Shown in pieces: positions 60,937 through 64,000 of a DNA stretch of 64,000 nt. The notes beneath the pieces were generated by a model. The model made no database searches and had not been told where the DNA came from. It worked only from the letters and a program-made list of their open reading frames with translations. Positions within the stretch are counted from its first letter, which is position 1. Each line of letters starts with the position of its first letter. The DNA is from Streptomyces ardesiacus. GTDB lineage: Bacteria > Actinomycetota > Actinomycetes > Streptomycetales > Streptomycetaceae. The stretch covers positions 372,001-436,000 of the forward strand of contig NZ_BEWC01000010.1 in NCBI RefSeq assembly GCF_003112575.1, given 5' to 3'. A program made the translations under genes and the position numbers.

Positions 60937-60970
60937 CACGGGGTTCACACCCGGGCAACGGTCGGGAAAT
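60933..60970 (+). promoter_or_regulatory. GlnR-type binding region upstream of glnII
   Basis: Half-sites with 6-base spacing: GTAAC (60933), TTCAC (60944), GCAAC (60955), GAAAT (60966). GTAAC is a perfect a-site and GAAAT a good b-site; the middle two are weaker. It lies about 100 bp before glnII and overlaps the marR stop codon. Confidence 0.7.
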
Positions 60971-61068
60971 CGCCCGTTGACACGCTGCACGGCAGGAGAC
61001 GCGGCGCCCCGCCGCCCCAGCGCCGCAGCACCCGCGAGTGCGCCCAGACCCCGAAGGATGTGGCCCCC

Positions 61069-62100
61069 GTGACCTTCAAGGCCGAGTACATCTGGATCGA
61101 CGGCACCGAGCCGACGGCCAAGCTCCGTTCCAAGACGAAGATCATCACGGACGCCCCCGCCGGCCTGGACGCCCTGCCCCTGTGGGGCTTCGACGGGTCC
61201 TCCACCAACCAGGCCGAGGGCAACTCCTCGGACTGCGTGCTCAAGCCGGTCTTCTCCTGCCCCGACCCGATCCGCGGCGGCGACGACGTCCTGGTGCTGT
61301 GCGAGGTCCTCGACACGGACCTGACCCCGCACCCGAGCAACACCCGCGCCGAACTGGCCGAGGTCGCCGAGCGCTTCGCCGCGCAGGAGCCGGTCTTCGG
61401 CATCGAGCAGGAGTACACCTTCTTCAAGGGCTCCCGTCCGCTCGGCTTCCCCGAGGGCGGCTTCCCGGCCGCGCAGGGCGGCTACTACTGCGGTGTCGGC
61501 GCGGACGAGATCTTCGGCCGCGACGTCGTCGAGGCGCACCTGGAGAACTGCCTCAAGGCCGGTCTCGGCATCTCCGGCATCAACGCCGAGGTCATGCCGG
61601 GCCAGTGGGAGTTCCAGGTCGGCCCGCTGTCCCCGCTGGAGGTCTCCGACCAGCTGTGGGTCGCCCGCTGGCTGCTCTACCGCACCGCCGAGGACTTCGA
61701 GGTCTCCGCCACCCTCGACCCCAAGCCGGTCAAGGGCGACTGGAACGGCGCGGGCGCGCACACCAACTTCTCCACCCGGGCGATGCGCGAGGGGTACGAC
61801 GCGATCGTCACCGCCTGCGAGTCGCTCGGCGAGGGCACCAAGCCCCTGGACCACGTCAAGCACTACGGCGCCGGCATCGACGACCGCCTCACCGGCCTGC
61901 ACGAGACCGCCCCGTGGAACGAGTACTCCTACGGCGTCTCCGACCGCGGCGCCTCGGTGCGCATCCCGTGGCAGGTCGAGAAGGACGGCAAGGGCTACAT
62001 CGAGGACCGCCGTCCCAACGCCAACGTCGACCCGTACGTCGTCACGCGCCTGCTCGTCGACACCTGCTGCACGGCGCTGGAGAAGGCCGGCCAGGTCTGA
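61069..62100 (+). CDS. glnII: Glutamine synthetase type II (eukaryote-like)
   Basis: 343-residue GSII, a heat-labile second glutamine synthetase found in Streptomyces and rhizobia. Landmarks: LPLWGFDGSSTNQAEGNSSD, FGIEQEYTFFKG, EVMPGQWEFQVGP, GAGAHTNFSTRAMR, DRGASVRIPWQVE. It has no GSI adenylylation loop, so control is chiefly transcriptional through GlnR. GTG 61069 (VTFKAEYIWIDG) matches the family N-terminus; an in-frame GTG at 61060 would add three residues. Confidence 0.97.
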   Translation: MTFKAEYIWIDGTEPTAKLRSKTKIITDAPAGLDALPLWGFDGSSTNQAEGNSSDCVLKPVFSCPDPIRGGDDVLVLCEVLDTDLTPHPSNTRAELAEVAERFAAQEPVFGIEQEYTFFKGSRPLGFPEGGFPAAQGGYYCGVGADEIFGRDVVEAHLENCLKAGLGISGINAEVMPGQWEFQVGPLSPLEVSDQLWVARWLLYRTAEDFEVSATLDPKPVKGDWNGAGAHTNFSTRAMREGYDAIVTACESLGEGTKPLDHVKHYGAGIDDRLTGLHETAPWNEYSYGVSDRGASVRIPWQVEKDGKGYIEDRRPNANVDPYVVTRLLVDTCCTALEKAGQV

Positions 62101-62171
62101 GCCCGGGCCGCCCGCTCCCGGCCGCCCCGCCCCCGGGCCGCGTTGTCGGTGGCGCGTGCCAGGGTGGGGGC

Positions 62172-63113
62172 ATGGAGATCGACGGGTCCCTCGCCATCAA
62201 GGTCGAGACGGAGAGCGGGCGGACGCACGCCCGGGTCCGGGCCGCGGAGCTGCGGGAGCTGGTGACGCGCATCGGCCGCGCCGGCGACCGCTTCCTGGTC
62301 GTGCAGCGGATACCGGACATCCCCGACGTGTTCGCGCAGGTGTGGCACGAGGCGGGCGGGGAGTACCGGCTGGAGCACCGGGCCGCCGCGGACGCGTTCT
62401 TCGGTGCCGGCCTGGGCGATCCCGGCCGTGTGGCGGACCTCCTGACCGGCTGGGCGCGCCGGGAGCCCGGCTGGGACGAGGGCGTCGCCTGGGAACCGGT
62501 CGACCTGGGGCCCGAGGAGGACGTCCCGGAGCTGCCGGAGGAGGTCCGGCAGGAGGTCGAGCCGCTGCTCCGGAAGCTGCTGCGCTGCGGCTACGACGGC
62601 CGCGGGACGCTCGCCGAGGCGGCGCGGGACTACCGGGACCCGGACGCCGCCGACGGTGCACTGCCGGTGTCCGGCGCCCAGGCCCGGCGGCTGGTGGACC
62701 GGCTGTGGCTGGAGCGGCTGGCCGAGCAGGAGACCTGGGGCGCGGAGACCACCGACCCGGAAAGGCTCACCCGGGTCTTCCGCGCCCTGGACGCGGCCGG
62801 CATCACCGCCCGGGAGAACTTCGCCTGCTGCCGGGGCTGCGGCACGGCGGAGATCGGCGCGGAACGCGAGGGGGCCCGGGGCTTCGTCTTCTTCCACCGG
62901 CAGAGCACCGAGGCCGCCGCCGAGGGGTACGGACTCGTGCTGCACTACGGCAGCTTCGAGGGCTCCGACGGCTCCGAGGAGACGACGACGGCCGTCGGGC
63001 ACGAGGTCGTGGCGGCGTTCGCGGGATCCGGGCTGTCCACGGAGTGGGACGGCGATCCGGGCCGGGCGATCGCCGTCACCCCGCTGAACTGGCGCAAACG
63101 ACTGGAGGGATGA
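62172..63113 (+). CDS. DUF6891-type hypothetical protein
   Basis: 313 residues. The N-terminal part (about 1-115) has a beta-rich module (MEIDGSLAIKVETESGRTHA, FLVVQRIPDIPDVFAQVWHE). The C-terminal part (about 200-313) contains CCRGCGTAEIG, possibly a metal site, and GFVFFHRQSTEAAAEGYGLVLHYGSF, which matches my recollection of the DUF6891 pattern. Function unknown. ATG 62172 is preceded by GGTGGGGG. It lies 71 bp after glnII and could be partly cotranscribed. Confidence 0.82.
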   Translation: MEIDGSLAIKVETESGRTHARVRAAELRELVTRIGRAGDRFLVVQRIPDIPDVFAQVWHEAGGEYRLEHRAAADAFFGAGLGDPGRVADLLTGWARREPGWDEGVAWEPVDLGPEEDVPELPEEVRQEVEPLLRKLLRCGYDGRGTLAEAARDYRDPDAADGALPVSGAQARRLVDRLWLERLAEQETWGAETTDPERLTRVFRALDAAGITARENFACCRGCGTAEIGAEREGARGFVFFHRQSTEAAAEGYGLVLHYGSFEGSDGSEETTTAVGHEVVAAFAGSGLSTEWDGDPGRAIAVTPLNWRKRLEG

Positions 63114-63200
63114 GTGGACGGCCGTCCGCTTCCGGCCAGGCGGCGTCCACACACTGAGAGGACCCTCCTCTCCCCCGCCGCCGTCTGCTTCAATGAGCCC

Positions 63201-63332
63201 ATGGCCAGCTTCCGGAAGTACGCAGCGACGGGTCGCCATGACCTCGAGCCCTTCTGGCCTTCCCGTCAGCACGACGACTTCGACCGGGTGTGTTGCCGCG
63301 CGACGACCGCGCCGGCCCTCCAGAAGCCGTAA
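63201..63332 (+). CDS. Small 43-residue protein, possible leader peptide
   Basis: MASFRKYAATGRHDLEPFWP and DFDRVCCRATTAPAL: a short protein with vicinal cysteines. It resembles small Streptomyces peptides that precede regulated genes, though this is inference. It sits 121 bp before a winged-helix regulator gene. A perfect dyad, GAGAGGA-CCC-TCCTCTC (63156-63172), lies just upstream. The start could instead be ATG 63193 in another frame, which gives an unconvincing product. Confidence 0.5.
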   Translation: MASFRKYAATGRHDLEPFWPSRQHDDFDRVCCRATTAPALQKP

Positions 63333-63453
63333 TCCCCCAGGCCTCTGCGCCTGCCGCCGGTGCGCACGACGTACGTCCCGCGACGCGCCCGACCACGAAC
63401 TCGCGCCCGTCGCACCTCCCGACGAACCTCTCGCGCGAAAGAGCTGACGTCTC

Positions 63454-64000
63454 ATGGCGACCACCCGTTCCCTGTCCACCGTCACCCTCGACTCCCCCAC
63501 CGTCCTCCCCGACTCCGGCGGACCCCGGCACCGGTTGCGCGCCGTCGCCCCGGACGAGGTGCCGGACGTCGCGGACCTGCTGCCACCGGGCGCCACCTGG
63601 CTGCCCGCGCCCCCGCACACCCTGCCGGCGCTGCCGGGCCACCCGCCGATGGTCGGCTACCTCGTCCTGGTCCCGGCCGACCAGCAGCCGCCGTTCCAGG
63701 GCCCGGTGCCCGCCCGGGCGCAGGGCCCGGGCCGGGGCCGGGGGGAGGACCCGCTCGTCCGGATCGATCCCGCACGGCGCACCGCCGCCGTGGACGGGCG
63801 CGAACTCGACCTGACGTACCTGGAGTTCGAACTGCTCGCCCACCTCGTCACCCACCCGAACCGGGTGCACACCCGCGACCAGCTGGTCACGACGGTGTGG
63901 GGTTACGGACACGTGGGCGACGGCCGCACCGTCGACGTGCACGTGGCGCGGCTGCGCCGCAAGCTCGGCGCGGAACACCGGCAGACGATCCAGACCGTGC
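63454..64000 (+). CDS. OmpR/PhoB-type winged-helix regulator, 3' end cut by the window edge
   Basis: The first 182 codons are visible. The N-terminal region (about 1-100) is Pro-rich and lacks a receiver domain. From about residue 105 a winged-helix domain follows: VDGRELDLTYLEFELLAHLV, NRVHTRDQLVTTVWGYGH, GRTVDVHVARLRRKLGAE, the classical Trans_reg_C signature. It is therefore a regulator without phosphorylation input, a type common in Streptomyces. ATG 63454 (MATTRSLSTVTLD). Confidence 0.88.
   Translation, partial: MATTRSLSTVTLDSPTVLPDSGGPRHRLRAVAPDEVPDVADLLPPGATWLPAPPHTLPALPGHPPMVGYLVLVPADQQPPFQGPVPARAQGPGRGRGEDPLVRIDPARRTAAVDGRELDLTYLEFELLAHLVTHPNRVHTRDQLVTTVWGYGHVGDGRTVDVHVARLRRKLGAEHRQTIQTV

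Noticed and set aside
1-64000. tRNA, rRNA, insertion sequence or prophage
   Set aside because: No cloverleaf-type sequence, transposase motif, integrase or phage gene was recognised by eye anywhere in the window. A tRNAscan or Infernal run would be decisive.

Overview
The window is GC-rich, densely packed chromosomal DNA of a Streptomyces or close relative. The evidence is the very high third-position GC, the many GTG starts, the qcr/cta respiratory genes, GlnR-type boxes upstream of both glnA and glnII, and a gene order that from memory matches the conserved core of the S. coelicolor chromosome around glnA and glnII. Codon use looks uniform. I see no prophage, insertion sequence, CRISPR array, tRNA or rRNA. 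This is core genome; the novelty lies mainly in intergenic repeats, palindromic operators and a few unusual domain combinations.

Layout. (1) 1-8.7 kb: aerobic respiration on the minus strand, qcrB-qcrA-qcrC with ctaE upstream, then ctaC-ctaD-ctaF, with a small receiver-like protein and an L,D-transpeptidase lipoprotein between them. (2) 9-15.5 kb: a cysteine desulfurase/TusA fusion, a PfkB-family sugar kinase, a membrane-anchored secreted protein, the Fe-S carrier gene erpA and the divergent nadA (quinolinate synthase, an Fe-S enzyme). (3) 15.5-22 kb: an RND exporter, a NarL-type two-component system and pspA-pspAA. (4) 22-25 kb: a DUF3043 membrane protein, a methyltransferase and a secreted HtrA-like protease. 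(5) 25-31.4 kb: late cobalamin assembly genes (an MBL-CobU fusion, cobT, cobS) mixed with a methyltransferase, a membrane protein and a GH114-like lipoprotein. (6) 31.6-40.7 kb: leucyl aminopeptidase, then the 2-oxoacid dehydrogenase genes lpdA (E3), the two-lipoyl E2, a GntR regulator and aceE (E1). (7) 40.7-49.5 kb: a WYL regulator, a DUF4240 protein, a PGRP-type amidase divergent from a MarP-like protease, an acetyltransferase, a TIGR01777 epimerase, an FAD oxidoreductase and an NsdA-like regulator. (8) 49.7-53.5 kb: lipB and lipA (lipoate synthesis for the E2 upstream), two small or membrane proteins and an RDD protein. (9) 53.5-64 kb: glnA, an NmrA/HxlR divergent pair, htpX-pspAB, an ArsC-like protein, a hydrolase/MarR divergent pair, glnII, a DUF6891 protein, a 43-residue peptide and the start of a winged-helix regulator.

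Themes. Several neighbourhoods fit together functionally: lipoylated dehydrogenases with lipoate synthesis; sulfur mobilisation with Fe-S delivery and the Fe-S enzymes NadA and LipA; two separate pieces of the actinobacterial Psp envelope-stress set (pspA-pspAA and htpX-pspAB); and both glutamine synthetases under GlnR-like boxes.

Most notable non-coding signals: a 314-390 bp dispersed repeat in two copies (28564-28953 and 41750-42063) with a perfect 15-bp internal inverted repeat; a second family of about 65 bp in opposite orientations (20841-20909 and 50539-50602); a 91-bp tandem repeat before lpdA; a CACCSG hexamer array; and perfect palindromes at the promoters of aceE, a histidine kinase gene and a marR gene, plus one spanning the ctaE start codon. 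Coordinates and motifs were read by eye. No alignment, folding or database search was run.
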